From Thermoguttaceae bacterium (GTDB lineage: Bacteria; Planctomycetota; Planctomycetia; Pirellulales; Thermoguttaceae): a stretch of 17,345 bases of DNA. Shown here piece after piece: positions 6,112 through 14,739 of this stretch. The position numbers were made by a program, and so were the translations under genes. The notes below the pieces were generated by a model. It worked only from the letters and a program-made list of their open reading frames with translations. It ran no database searches and was not told where the DNA came from. The DNA lies in contig JAFTCU010000208.1 in NCBI GenBank assembly GCA_017454585.1, positions 1 to 17,345 on the forward strand. The letters run 5' to 3'. Each line of letters starts with the position of its first letter. The first letter of the stretch is position 1.

Positions 6112-7103
6112 CACTGCTTCATCATAATGGGCTTCATTCGTTGATCGATCGAACGCTCGTACCCCTGCTTTGTGCTTTCCAGCCTCTGGACTTCACTGGC
6201 CAATGCGGCATTCGCGTCTTTCATGGCTTTGTTCTGTTCCTCAAAATCTTTGTAGAGGGAAGCAAGGTTTTTCACATAAGAACCATCGTCTTTCTTGCGC
6301 AGCTCCGTTTCGCCTTTGAATACACGAGCGATCCGATAAAGAGCCGGCTCGCCTTTTTCGGATTCTTTGCTTCCGATGAGCGCTTCCATCCCTTTGATGT
6401 GTTTTTCCTGCTTGTCGATGAGGTCCTGCATGATGTATTCCTGCTCGACATAGTACTGGATTTTCGTCTCAAACGGGATATAGTCCTCATTGTCACTGCC
6501 GTGTTCCGCCTTGTCAATCGGCATTTCAAAGAAGATCGTCCACAAACCGCGGGCTTTCGAGAGGACACTCTGCATACGCTCATTTTTCTCATACGCCATA
6601 CGGGTCGGTTCCATGACAACGTAGAACTCGGGAGAACCTTCATCCTGCGCGTAACCTTTCACAAGGAAACGACCGAGATACTGCATTTTACTCGCGTCAC
6701 TGGTGCTCGGAGTAAAAGCGTAGATCGGCGTATTAATCGGCAACTGAACTGAAAGCTGTACCTGAGTGGTCACTCCCGGGATCGAAACGGCAAATGTCCC
6801 GCCGTCCGAGGTAAAATTGGAATCAACACTGCAATCGCGATAGACCGGCCCGCGAAGGTCACGCAAGGCGCGAAGGTATTTGTCCAGCTCATAGGTGGAA
6901 CGTTTATAATCTTCTGTATCGGGGACACCCTTACCGTATTTGTAGAGAGTAATTTCGTCCTCAAGAAGCGGAAGGGCTTTCGCGCTTTTATTGTAATCTT
7001 CACCCCAAAAACTATGTGTTTTCAGAGAAATGGCTGAAAAATAAAAGCACGCTCCGATCGCGATAATGATCAAACCAATCAGGATTTTATTAAAAAGACA
7101 CAT
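6111..7103 (-). CDS. unrecognised membrane-anchored protein with C-terminal coiled coil
   Basis: I do not recognise this 330-residue protein. A short N-terminus is followed by one strong transmembrane segment (about residues 7-27), then a mixed, charged region with a beta-rich part (roughly 90-160, including VTTQVQLSVQLP). The last 90 residues are rich in charged and leucine residues and look helical, with a likely coiled coil at about 280-320. With no lipobox and no second membrane segment, most of it should lie in the periplasm or paryphoplasm. The ATG at 7103 is preferred because AAGGTG lies six bases upstream; a GTG at 7112 has no such site. It is first in a two-gene operon, coupled to the HAD enzyme by a TGATG overlap. 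A TATAAA about 30 bases upstream may be the -10. Confidence 0.7.
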   Translation of the reverse strand: MCLFNKILIGLIIIAIGACFYFSAISLKTHSFWGEDYNKSAKALPLLEDEITLYKYGKGVPDTEDYKRSTYELDKYLRALRDLRGPVYRDCSVDSNFTSDGGTFAVSIPGVTTQVQLSVQLPINTPIYAFTPSTSDASKMQYLGRFLVKGYAQDEGSPEFYVVMEPTRMAYEKNERMQSVLSKARGLWTIFFEMPIDKAEHGSDNEDYIPFETKIQYYVEQEYIMQDLIDKQEKHIKGMEALIGSKESEKGEPALYRIARVFKGETELRKKDDGSYVKNLASLYKDFEEQNKAMKDANAALASEVQRLESTKQGYERSIDQRMKPIMMKQ

Positions 7104-7342
7104 GATCTGCACCTTTTAGGGAGTTTTTTACGTATTTATACTCTATCATTCTCCTTTTCGTCATACGAGCGGAAAAAGGATAAAGTTTTAAAAAGAATCG
7201 GTTTAATCGTTAAAGATGTAACAGACGGTCAATACGTGGACAATGATTCCAGCATCATTTTAAAATCAGGAATGAGGAATTGAAAAAGCCTTTAACTTTT
7301 AGTGCATTTTTTTCTAAACCCCACACCTGATTTTTCATTTTA

Positions 7343-7367
7343 GAGACGACGCTGGAAGCATCGTCTC
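7343..7367 (-). terminator. possible terminator of the GH123-like gene
   Basis: GAGACGATGC and GCGTCGTCTC pair with one wobble around a five-base loop on the minus strand, 21 bases past the stop codon. Only TAAAATGAAAAATC follows, so the T-tract is poor. The rest of the 285-base gap 7104-7388 holds only the leader of the orphan gene. Confidence 0.5.
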
Positions 7368-7388
7368 CGCAAGTTGCCCCGATCAATT

Positions 7389-9779
7389 TTACAGCGCTTC
7401 CAAAACTTTCCGCTTCAGCTCCCGAATCACCTCGGGATCGTGCGTAAACTTCACCGGATTCGGTGCCGCTTTTTCACTCAAATCTTTCGCAAGTTCCGGG
7501 TCTTTCTGCTCCAGCAGGTACAAAAGCTCGTAATCCTCATACCCGTCGCGAAGATTCGCCAACCGGATCGAGCCGATCGGCGTCCCGTCCGCTGCCGGGT
7601 ACAGGAGTCGGCCATCTCCGTAGATCTGCTTCGGGCCGTGCTTCCAGCCGGTATTCCACTCGAGGAAGAGCGTTTTCTCCGGGTCGATCGGCACGTTGTC
7701 TTCTTTATCCCAAATATTCACGCCCCAGTAGAGCAGGCCGTCATATTTTTCCACGAAGGACTGCCAGCCAAGCGTCCGTCCCTCAATGAGTGGAAAGCGG
7801 AGCATAATATTCGCGAACGGCTGACCCGGCCCGCAGCAGATGTAAGACCAGACCTTCTGACCGTTTCGGCGGCACTCGTCCGCCTTTTCCCGGTTGTAAG
7901 ACGGAGTGAGCGGGCAGACCCAATCGACGTTCAGCTCTTTCATTTTTTCCGTATCGACCCCGATGTAAGCGGTCGTGAAGGTCGGAATTTCGGGGAAGTT
8001 TTCTTTCACCATCCCGAAAAAGTCCTTCATTGCCGGGTGCATCGTCTCGTTCGACTCGTCGAAAGTGTAAATGTACGCGTGGTCGGTGAGTTTCAGCTCA
8101 CGCAGACGTTCGATGTACGGCCGCAGCTCGGCGAGGAATTTTTCACGATTTTCCGGCGTGTAGAACCCGAGCGGCGAGTTGCAGCACCACGGCCAGTCGC
8201 CGCGCTTGCGGACCATATTTAAAATATTGAAGTAGCCAAGGCCTTTGCCGTTCCATTCCTGAAGACGTTCGATCGACGGCATTTCCGTGCGCGAAATGTC
8301 CCCTTCCGGCGCGAGACGATACTTCACCATGAACGCGTCGTACGTCTTGCGCAGGGCGGGCAGATCGCAGTCTTTACCATAAACTTTTTCGAGAAAACCA
8401 TCCATCAGGGCAAACGCGCTCCCGAGATGGCCCTCGGCTGGGATCACTGCCGGGAAAACGTTCACCGTGAGCGGAATTTCCACCGGCGCCAGCGCGTCAC
8501 CATCGGCCGTCATGCGCACAGTTCCGCGGTACTTGCCGGGCTGGGTCTCCGGCTTCGTCGTGACCGTCACCCAGAACGAAACCGTCTGACCGGCCGGAAC
8601 GAAACCGTTTTTGCGCGGGAGCAGGGGATCCGGGAACCAGCGCGGGCAGCCCGATTTTTCCAGAGGATGCTCGACGATTTCCGGCGTGCTCAGGAAACCA
8701 ACTTCCTGCCACTCAAGCGCCAAAGCAGGAAGTTTTACCGTCGGGTCCGCGTCAGAGACCAGATCGGAAAACGCGAGCTGGACGCCATTCAGATCCACGG
8801 CAGAATGAACAAGCACCTGAAAACTTTCAGCCTCGTTGCGGGCCAAGTCGAGTTCAACGCTCTTTTTTAACGATGACGGATGCGTCGTCCCAATTTCGGG
8901 CAGGCTCGTCAGGTAAACACGTCGCATGGACGAATCGGTCCAGACACTTGCGTTTTTCCCGTCGATATGCGTCGTATCAGCCTGGAAAACTTTTTCATCA
9001 AGCACTTTCTCACCGGAAAAGGCCTTGAAACGGAACGTCTTCACGCCGCCGGAGGTCTGCGGCCGGGCGGAGACGAAAAATCCATTCCCGTCCGACTCGA
9101 ATTCAAACGGGATCTCACCAAAACCGTCCTGGGTCAGCACATAGCGCAGATTCTCGGGGAGAAAATCTTTGTGCCAGTCGAAATGGCCGCGAACGGCGAT
9201 GCTTCCGTCACCGGTCAAACCGCCAAGGACTTTCATCTGGTCGAGCCTGATGTTAAAAGACTCCTGAATGAGGTAAAAATCGTCAAACGTGACGCTCCCG
9301 GTATGTTGGCGGAACAGAATGTGGAACTCCAGCCGATCCATCGGTTTTTCCGGCCAGAGCATCGCTTCGGCGGATTGCCAGCCCAGCGTTTCCGGATCGA
9401 AAATGGCTTTTACCCCCCAAAGGGTGGTTCCGTCTTCGTAGAAAACATCGAGATAAACGTCGAAATCCGGGCTTCCTTTGCCCGAGCAGATGGCTTTTTC
9501 ATCGAGTTTCGCGCGGCCTCCGAATCGGAACGGGGCGCGGATCGGCGGGTCGAAATGTACGACCTGCATGGCGCCGCAGGTCCCGAATTCGTCCGTTTCA
9601 ATGCGCAGCGAGCGGGTCCCATCGGGATTCGTCAGCACGGTGCTTTTATCCCGCAAAAACCAGGGTGAACTGTCCTCGCCGATCAATTCCATGCCCGGGT
9701 CGTGCAGAAGGTTTTCCTGCGCGAAAAGGGTGGAGGCGAAAAACATCAAAATCAACAAAAAGGAAGGAAGGCGTTTCAT
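7389..9779 (-). CDS. secreted GH123/DUF4091-type glycoside hydrolase-like protein
   Basis: The 796-residue protein has a signal peptide (1-20, cleavage after LFA), then a jelly-roll-like carbohydrate-binding region (about 22-170), beta-sandwich regions (about 190-440), and a C-terminal TIM-barrel of the DUF4091/GH123 kind from about 450. The Asp-Glu pair expected for GH123 substrate-assisted catalysis is visible in YIYTFDESNE (D574, E575), and later barrel segments such as DGLLYWGVNIW are typical. GH123 enzymes release N-acetylgalactosamine from glycans; many DUF4091 proteins are uncharacterised, so the substrate is open. The ATG at 9779 starts a clean signal peptide; a GTG at 9836 would add 19 residues before it. 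No convincing Shine-Dalgarno site is seen. The gene stands alone and its upstream region is repeat copy 3. Confidence 0.85.
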   Translation of the reverse strand: MKRLPSFLLILMFFASTLFAQENLLHDPGMELIGEDSSPWFLRDKSTVLTNPDGTRSLRIETDEFGTCGAMQVVHFDPPIRAPFRFGGRAKLDEKAICSGKGSPDFDVYLDVFYEDGTTLWGVKAIFDPETLGWQSAEAMLWPEKPMDRLEFHILFRQHTGSVTFDDFYLIQESFNIRLDQMKVLGGLTGDGSIAVRGHFDWHKDFLPENLRYVLTQDGFGEIPFEFESDGNGFFVSARPQTSGGVKTFRFKAFSGEKVLDEKVFQADTTHIDGKNASVWTDSSMRRVYLTSLPEIGTTHPSSLKKSVELDLARNEAESFQVLVHSAVDLNGVQLAFSDLVSDADPTVKLPALALEWQEVGFLSTPEIVEHPLEKSGCPRWFPDPLLPRKNGFVPAGQTVSFWVTVTTKPETQPGKYRGTVRMTADGDALAPVEIPLTVNVFPAVIPAEGHLGSAFALMDGFLEKVYGKDCDLPALRKTYDAFMVKYRLAPEGDISRTEMPSIERLQEWNGKGLGYFNILNMVRKRGDWPWCCNSPLGFYTPENREKFLAELRPYIERLRELKLTDHAYIYTFDESNETMHPAMKDFFGMVKENFPEIPTFTTAYIGVDTEKMKELNVDWVCPLTPSYNREKADECRRNGQKVWSYICCGPGQPFANIMLRFPLIEGRTLGWQSFVEKYDGLLYWGVNIWDKEDNVPIDPEKTLFLEWNTGWKHGPKQIYGDGRLLYPAADGTPIGSIRLANLRDGYEDYELLYLLEQKDPELAKDLSEKAAPNPVKFTHDPEVIRELKRKVLEAL

Positions 9780-9842
9780 TTTCGGGAGGTTCTTTAAAAG
9801 AAAAAAGGGAGTACACCAAATCCAGCGAAGTACCACCCGAGT

Positions 9843-10242
9843 AAGGCCCCGCGGATAAAGTGGATTAAGCGGATCGAGGCGGATTTAATTATTAAATGAA
9901 GTCCTCAACCCCTCAAAATCTTTCTCAAAGTGCAAGAACTGCCTGGTTCAAACCTTTTATTTAAACACGGATTTTCACGGATTTAAGGGATTAAAAGGAT
10001 TTCCTTTTTTTAATTGAAAGTCACGAAAAAAGATTAAAATTTCCTTTTGAATAATCTGTGGAAATCCTTCTAATCCGTGAAAATCCGTGTTTAAATAAAA
10101 GGTTTGAAACGGAACGGGTTTAGTGCTTGGAACGGAAGGTTTTTTAACTTCCTTTTAAGGATTCAGTCATGGATCGAAATAAAACCAATTTGTTTCCTTA
10201 AATCCGTTTAAATCCGCTTAATCCGCTTGATCCGCGGGGCTT
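9843..10242 (+). repeat. nested inverted-repeat element, copy 3 (complete)
   Basis: At 400 bases this is the longest and most symmetrical copy. Outer arms are 9843-9884 and 10201-10242, starting AAGGCCCCGCGGAT and ending in the complement. Inner arms are about 9946-10002 and 10053-10110, including GGTTCAAACC outside the TTTAAACACGG core. GGAT words fall at 9853, 9862, 9871 and 9881, and their complements at 10202, 10212, 10221 and 10230. The inner arms have the same orientation as copy 2. It fills most of the 653-base gap between two divergent genes. Spacers between outer and inner arms differ from copies 1 and 2, while the arms are conserved. Confidence 0.87.
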
Positions 10243-10355
10243 TTTTCGTCCTGCGGTTTCTTGCTGATTTGGTGTTTATGGGTGACGATCGACCTGGGTT
10301 TTACCCAAGTTAAAACCATTATAAATAAATGCCCGGGATTTTTCAAGGGGGGGTA

Positions 10356-10384
10356 TTTACGAACCAGGGGGCGTATGGTATAAT
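10356..10384 (+). promoter_or_regulatory. sigma70 promoter of hemE, extended -10
   Basis: TTTACG (10356-10361), a 17-base spacer and a perfect TATAAT (10379-10384) preceded by TGG make an extended -10 promoter. Transcription should start near 10391, leaving a leader of about 42 bases. Confidence 0.75.
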
Positions 10385-10432
10385 TCGAAAAAGGAAAATG
10401 ATTTTGAACGTTTTTTCTCCCGGAACCCACCC

Positions 10433-11470
10433 ATGAAACCCTGCTTCCAAAGCCGAATGATGAAAGCGCTGCGCCGCGAGCCGGTCGATCGTACGCCGAT
10501 CTGGATGATGCGTCAGGCGGGCCGCTACATGGCGGAGTACCGGGCCGTTCGGGAGCGCGGCTCTTTTCTGGACCTCTGCAAAAATCCGGACCTTTGCGCC
10601 GAGGTCATGCTCACGGCCGTGGAAAAACTCGGCGTGGACGCGGCGATCATTTTCGCTGACCTTCTGCCCATCCTTCAGGAAATGGGCCTCGATCTGGAGT
10701 TTCAGAAAGGGGAAGGCCCCGTCCTGCATAACGCGATCCATGACGCGTCCCGGATCGAAAATCTGCGCCCGCTGGAGGACGTTCAGGCGCTCGGGTACGT
10801 GTACGAGACGGTCCGCAAAACGCGCGCGGGCCTCGATGAAAAACTCCCCCTGATCGGCTTCGCCGGGGCGCCGTTTACGCTCGCCAGCTACGCCATCGAA
10901 GGGCGCGCAAGCCGGAACTACCTCGAAGTCAAAACCATGATGTACACCGCGCCGGAAGCGTGGGACCAGATCATGAGCCGGCTTTCCGATGCGGTCAGCG
11001 CGTACCTCTGCGCCCAGATCGACGCGGGGGCCGACGTTGTGCAGCTTTTCGACTCGTGGGTCGGCTGCCTCTCGACGCGGGATTACATTCGTTTCGTCCA
11101 GCCGTACTCGGCCCGGGTCGTGGATCAGGTGAAAAGCCACTCGCCGGAAACGCCGGTCATTCACTTCACGACGGGAAACCCGATGCTCCTGCCCGCGGTG
11201 GCGGCGGCTGGTGGAGACTGCATCGGCGCAGACTGGCGCATCGAACCCGCAGCGGCCTGGGCGATGATCGGCGAAGACCGCGCGTTTCAGGGAAACCTGG
11301 ACCCAGCGGTTTTGCTGGCCGACGAAAAAGAAATGCGCCGCCAGACCGAAGCCATATTCCACCAGATCGGGAACCGTCCCGGCTTCATTTTCAACCTCGG
11401 CCACGGCGTGCATCAGCAAACGCCCGTGGAAAACGCGGTGAAACTGGTGAAAATCGTCCACGGGGAATAA
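10433..11470 (+). CDS. hemE: uroporphyrinogen decarboxylase
   Basis: This 345-residue cytoplasmic enzyme converts uroporphyrinogen III to coproporphyrinogen III by four decarboxylations in heme synthesis. Diagnostic segments are all present: WMMRQAGRYMAEY (R27 and R31 bind substrate carboxylates), FADLLPI with the catalytic aspartate D76, GFAGAPFTLASY, HFTTGNP and NLGHGVHQQTP near the C-terminus. The length is normal for bacterial HemE. No other heme genes are in the window, so it stands apart from any hem cluster. The start is preceded by CCCACCC with no Shine-Dalgarno site, but it follows a good promoter and the family start agrees. Confidence 0.97.
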   Translation: MKPCFQSRMMKALRREPVDRTPIWMMRQAGRYMAEYRAVRERGSFLDLCKNPDLCAEVMLTAVEKLGVDAAIIFADLLPILQEMGLDLEFQKGEGPVLHNAIHDASRIENLRPLEDVQALGYVYETVRKTRAGLDEKLPLIGFAGAPFTLASYAIEGRASRNYLEVKTMMYTAPEAWDQIMSRLSDAVSAYLCAQIDAGADVVQLFDSWVGCLSTRDYIRFVQPYSARVVDQVKSHSPETPVIHFTTGNPMLLPAVAAAGGDCIGADWRIEPAAAWAMIGEDRAFQGNLDPAVLLADEKEMRRQTEAIFHQIGNRPGFIFNLGHGVHQQTPVENAVKLVKIVHGE

Positions 11471-11563
11471 GATTTTGATCCGATTCCTCACTCGTACTTG
11501 ATGAACTTTCCTTGAATTCAAGCATCTAAATCCCTTTTTTTCATTTACCCAAAGGAAAATATT

Positions 11564-12823
11564 ATGTCCGTTCCCAAACTCACTCGCCGTCAGTTCCTCG
11601 CCTCCGCATCGCTCGCGGCGGCCGCGGCTCCCTGCGTCCTTCCATCCCACGTGCTCGGCCTGGAAGGAAAACTCTCCCCGAACGAAAAACTTTACTGTGC
11701 CCACGTTGGTTACGGAAACCGCGGTCATGAGTTGATGGGCGGGTTCCTCGGCGCCGACGAGTTCCACTACGTCGCCGTGAGCGACTGCTTCAAGTCCCGC
11801 AAAGACGAAGCTGTCGGTCGAGTCAACGAGCGGTACGGGAATTCCGACTGCAAAGGGTACGACCGCTACGAAGACATTCTGGACCTGAACGACATCGACG
11901 TGATCATCAACTCCACGCCGGACCACTGGCACACGAAAATCGCCATCGAGACGGTCAAGTCCGGGAAGGACATTTACTGCGAAAAGCCGCTGACCCTCAC
12001 CCCGATCGAGAGCCGCCAGATCGTCCGCGCGGTCCGGAAATACAATCGCGTCTTCACGGGGGGTTCCCAGCGCGTGATGGAAGACTACGGCTACATGGCC
12101 CCCGTGATCCAGTCCGGCGCGATCGGCCAGGTGAAGGAAGTTTACGTCGAAGTCGGAAACCCGCCGATCGAGTGCTGGCTCCCCGCTCAGGAACAGCCGG
12201 AAGGACTGGATTGGGACCGCTGGCTCGGTCAGGCTCCTTGGGCGCCCTACAATGAATGGCGCTGCTCGGGCAGTTACGGCGGCGGATGGCGTATTTTCCA
12301 GGAGTACGGGAACGGTTTCCTCGCGGACTGGGGCGCGCACAAATTCGCCGGTGCGCTCTACATTCTGGGGATGGACACGGAGGAGCCTGTGACGCTCCTT
12401 CCGCCGCACTGTGAAGAAAATGAAACGAACGGCGTACTGGCGATCTTCGCCAACGGAATGAAGATCTACCACGCCCGCGGCGGCCACGACATTACGTTCG
12501 TCGGCACGGAAGGGACCTTCCGCCACCAGCAGGACCGCGACCGGATCAAGCCGCTCCACGCGGTGGACGTCCGTCGCTACCACGGCGGTGCGCAGCGGAT
12601 CCAGGACGATTTCTCGTGGTGCGTTCGTCACCGCGTGCGTCCGTTCCAGGACGTGATCTACCCGGCCACCGCCGCGGTTCTGTGCCAGCTCATGGCCTTC
12701 TGCTACCGCGTGAACCGCCGTCTCGACTGGGATCGTGAAACCTGCACGTTCAAAAACGATGAAGCCGCCTCGCGTCTTGTGCGCCGGGTGCAGAGATTCC
12801 CGTACCAGATCGAAGAGGTCTGA
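11564..12823 (+). CDS. Gfo/Idh/MocA-family oxidoreductase with Tat signal
   Basis: The 419-residue protein begins with a twin-arginine signal (TRRQFLASAS, R8-R9) and an alanine-rich stretch, so it should be exported folded with its cofactor. The Rossmann nucleotide-binding motif follows as GYGNRGHE (49-55), with STPDHWHT (117-124) and the family's CEKPLT (139-144) supplying the conserved lysine K141. The C-terminal half is the usual alpha/beta domain that binds a sugar or polyol. Such Tat-exported members are abundant in Planctomycetes and are thought to oxidise or isomerise sugars using a tightly bound NAD(P); the substrate is unknown. AAGGA lies seven bases before the ATG. It follows hemE by 93 bases and may have its own promoter, though none is clear. 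Confidence 0.92.
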   Translation: MSVPKLTRRQFLASASLAAAAAPCVLPSHVLGLEGKLSPNEKLYCAHVGYGNRGHELMGGFLGADEFHYVAVSDCFKSRKDEAVGRVNERYGNSDCKGYDRYEDILDLNDIDVIINSTPDHWHTKIAIETVKSGKDIYCEKPLTLTPIESRQIVRAVRKYNRVFTGGSQRVMEDYGYMAPVIQSGAIGQVKEVYVEVGNPPIECWLPAQEQPEGLDWDRWLGQAPWAPYNEWRCSGSYGGGWRIFQEYGNGFLADWGAHKFAGALYILGMDTEEPVTLLPPHCEENETNGVLAIFANGMKIYHARGGHDITFVGTEGTFRHQQDRDRIKPLHAVDVRRYHGGAQRIQDDFSWCVRHRVRPFQDVIYPATAAVLCQLMAFCYRVNRRLDWDRETCTFKNDEAASRLVRRVQRFPYQIEEV

Positions 12824-12933
12824 TTTTCCCCCTCCTCTTTCAAGCCTCTTCTTTCCCGAAAAGGCCTGAACCCCGTCCACTCCCTTTTCCGGAGCGGCTT
12901 CCAAATTAACTTTTGACCTTTACAGGATTTAAA

Positions 12934-14658
12934 ATGAAAAAAATATTTTTCCTCATTTTCCTTTTCGTCTGCTCCTTCGCCGCGGCGCAGGACGCTTCGC
13001 GGTACCTCGGTTCCATTAACGGAAATTTCGAGCAGAATCCCAAACTCGCCGACCTGCTCGGCCCCATGGCGGACTGGAACGGCGACCGGCTCGCCGCCCT
13101 TCAGACCTGGCAGGAGTACGTTTACAGAAACTCCGCTCCGGGTAAAGACCCCAGCGACGCCAAAGCGCAGATGAAAGAAGCGCTTCAGAATGATTCCGTC
13201 CCCAATGACGTGAAAGTCTTCCTGATCATGCAGTTCCAGCGCGTCGGTACCGCCGCCGATCTGCCCGCCCTCGTGCCGTTCCTCACCTCGCAGGAATACA
13301 CGCTCCGCGACGAAGCGATCCGCACGATTTCGGCGATCCCGGGCGATGAAGCCGTCGCCGCGCTGAAAAAGGCCGCCGAGAAGGCCGACGACGCAGACCG
13401 TCAGCGTATTTCCCAGGCGATCCGTCAGCGCAATCAGGACATTTCAACGGCCGTGGAGACCGAATTCCCCCAGGCTTTGCCGTATGTGAGCGCCGACAAA
13501 GTGGAAGAGTACATGAAAGGCTGGTCCGGTTTCAGCGTCGAAAAGAAGATCCAGACACTTGCTTCGCTGACCGTCCTTGGTGACCGCAAGTACACGAAAT
13601 ACGCGGTGGAAGCCACCCAGACCACCGGCGATGATGAAGACTCCCGAGCGCTGCGCCGCGAAGGGATCCTCGCCCTCGAAAAACTCGGGACCGCGAATGA
13701 AGTCCCGCTTCTGCTCGAAAATCTGAAATTTGACCGCTGGCTGGTGGTGCTCGTCTCAAGCCGCATCGAATCGAAAGGTTTCGACGAAGCTTTGATCAAA
13801 GCCATGAACGACGCGGACGGAGATACGTTCTCGGCCATCTGCGCGATTCTGGCCGAGCGGAACGGCAACGTTTTCGAGGACATTGTGAAGCGCCTCCAGC
13901 TGAAAGACTGCCCGAACCGGAACTGGCTGATGGAAAGCGCGTGCAAAATGGCGACGAAAGAACAAACGCCGCAGCTCGCCGCGACCCTGGAACTTTTCAA
14001 CGCTGGCCGTGACCGTGACGAAGCGGAAAAACGCATCGCGGCGGTCTGTGCGGGCGATTCCTCTGCGCTGACTGGAACGAACATCGAAATCCCGGAAGAA
14101 ATCCTCCTTCCGCTGCTTGGCCGAATTGGTGACGACGCGGCCTGGGATCGGATCGAAGACGGCATGGAAAACGAGAAACTCCGCGACGCGGCCATCCGTG
14201 GCCTTTGCAATCTTCCCAACGCGAAGCAGGCTGAAAAGATGCTCGACGTGGTGGACGGTGACACGGTGAACGCCGACCAGAAAATTCAGGCTCTGCGCGC
14301 GTACATCCGGGTCGTTTCGCTCCGTGACGAGGAGATCGGGATCCGCGCCAATTCGCAGCAAAAGCTGGAAATGCTTCGCGAGGCCCTCAAACGCGTGACC
14401 CGCGTCGATGAGAAAAAGCTGATCCTCAGCCGCCTGAACGCGATCCGTGACCGCAAAACGGCCGAGTTCGCGATGGAATTCTTCGGCGATCCGGAGCTTC
14501 AGTTCGACGCTTACCGCGCGTTCCTCGACATTGCTCACCACGATAATGTGCGCAAGCCGAACGCCGATTTCTTCCGCCCGGTGCTGGAAGAGATCATTCG
14601 GAACTGCAAAGATCAGTACCAGGTTGAAAGAGCGAAGCGCTACCGCGATAATTTGTAA
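12934..14658 (+). CDS. secreted HEAT-repeat protein
   Basis: The 574-residue protein has a signal peptide (1-19, cleavage after AAA) and then is almost wholly helical. HEAT-type repeats are recognisable at about 95-160 (ADLPALVPFLTS, DEAIRTISAIPGDEAVAALKKA) and in several later blocks such as RREGILALEKLGTANEVPLLL and DAAIRGLCNLPNAKQAEKML. Such alpha-solenoids bind other proteins; no enzymatic motif is seen. AGGA precedes the ATG by about seven bases, and a TTG at 12913 would spoil the signal peptide. It lies 110 bases after the oxidoreductase and 81 before the glycosidase-like gene, all on the same strand, so it may act with exported sugar-processing proteins. The partner is unknown. Confidence 0.82.
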   Translation: MKKIFFLIFLFVCSFAAAQDASRYLGSINGNFEQNPKLADLLGPMADWNGDRLAALQTWQEYVYRNSAPGKDPSDAKAQMKEALQNDSVPNDVKVFLIMQFQRVGTAADLPALVPFLTSQEYTLRDEAIRTISAIPGDEAVAALKKAAEKADDADRQRISQAIRQRNQDISTAVETEFPQALPYVSADKVEEYMKGWSGFSVEKKIQTLASLTVLGDRKYTKYAVEATQTTGDDEDSRALRREGILALEKLGTANEVPLLLENLKFDRWLVVLVSSRIESKGFDEALIKAMNDADGDTFSAICAILAERNGNVFEDIVKRLQLKDCPNRNWLMESACKMATKEQTPQLAATLELFNAGRDRDEAEKRIAAVCAGDSSALTGTNIEIPEEILLPLLGRIGDDAAWDRIEDGMENEKLRDAAIRGLCNLPNAKQAEKMLDVVDGDTVNADQKIQALRAYIRVVSLRDEEIGIRANSQQKLEMLREALKRVTRVDEKKLILSRLNAIRDRKTAEFAMEFFGDPELQFDAYRAFLDIAHHDNVRKPNADFFRPVLEEIIRNCKDQYQVERAKRYRDNL

Positions 14659-14677
14659 GATTTGAAACGCCGAAACC

Positions 14678-14705
14678 CGGGAGCCTCGCGAAAGCGGGAC
14701 TCCCG
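14678..14705 (+). terminator. GAAA-capped hairpin, possible terminator or attenuator
   Basis: CGGGAG and CTCCCG enclose CCTCGC and GCGGGA, giving a stem of up to twelve pairs with one mismatch and one wobble, capped by a GAAA tetraloop. It is followed by a pyrimidine-rich stretch rather than a T-tract. Position between the HEAT and glycosidase genes suggests partial termination or mRNA stabilisation. Confidence 0.45.
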
Positions 14706-14739
14706 CCTGATTCCTCCCTCCTTTCTTTCAGCGCTCACC

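Noticed and set aside
7374..8222. Open frame of 282 codons on the plus strand
   Set aside because: Antisense to the GH123-like gene; composition is shadow-like and no domain is seen. The same holds for plus-strand frames at 8880-9668 and 5536-6144.
11511..11522. Perfect palindrome CTTGAATTCAAG between hemE and the oxidoreductase gene
   Set aside because: Twelve bases alone, without a second site or a nearby regulator gene, are not enough to call an operator.
10343..12904. Long open frame of 853 codons on the minus strand
   Set aside because: It is antisense to hemE and the Gfo/Idh/MocA gene, both secure. Its arginine-, valine- and histidine-rich composition is what the complement of GC-biased coding DNA gives, and it matches no family I know.
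12914..12936. TTGACC with TAAAAT before the HEAT-repeat gene
   Set aside because: The spacer is far too short and the second hexamer overlaps the start codon.
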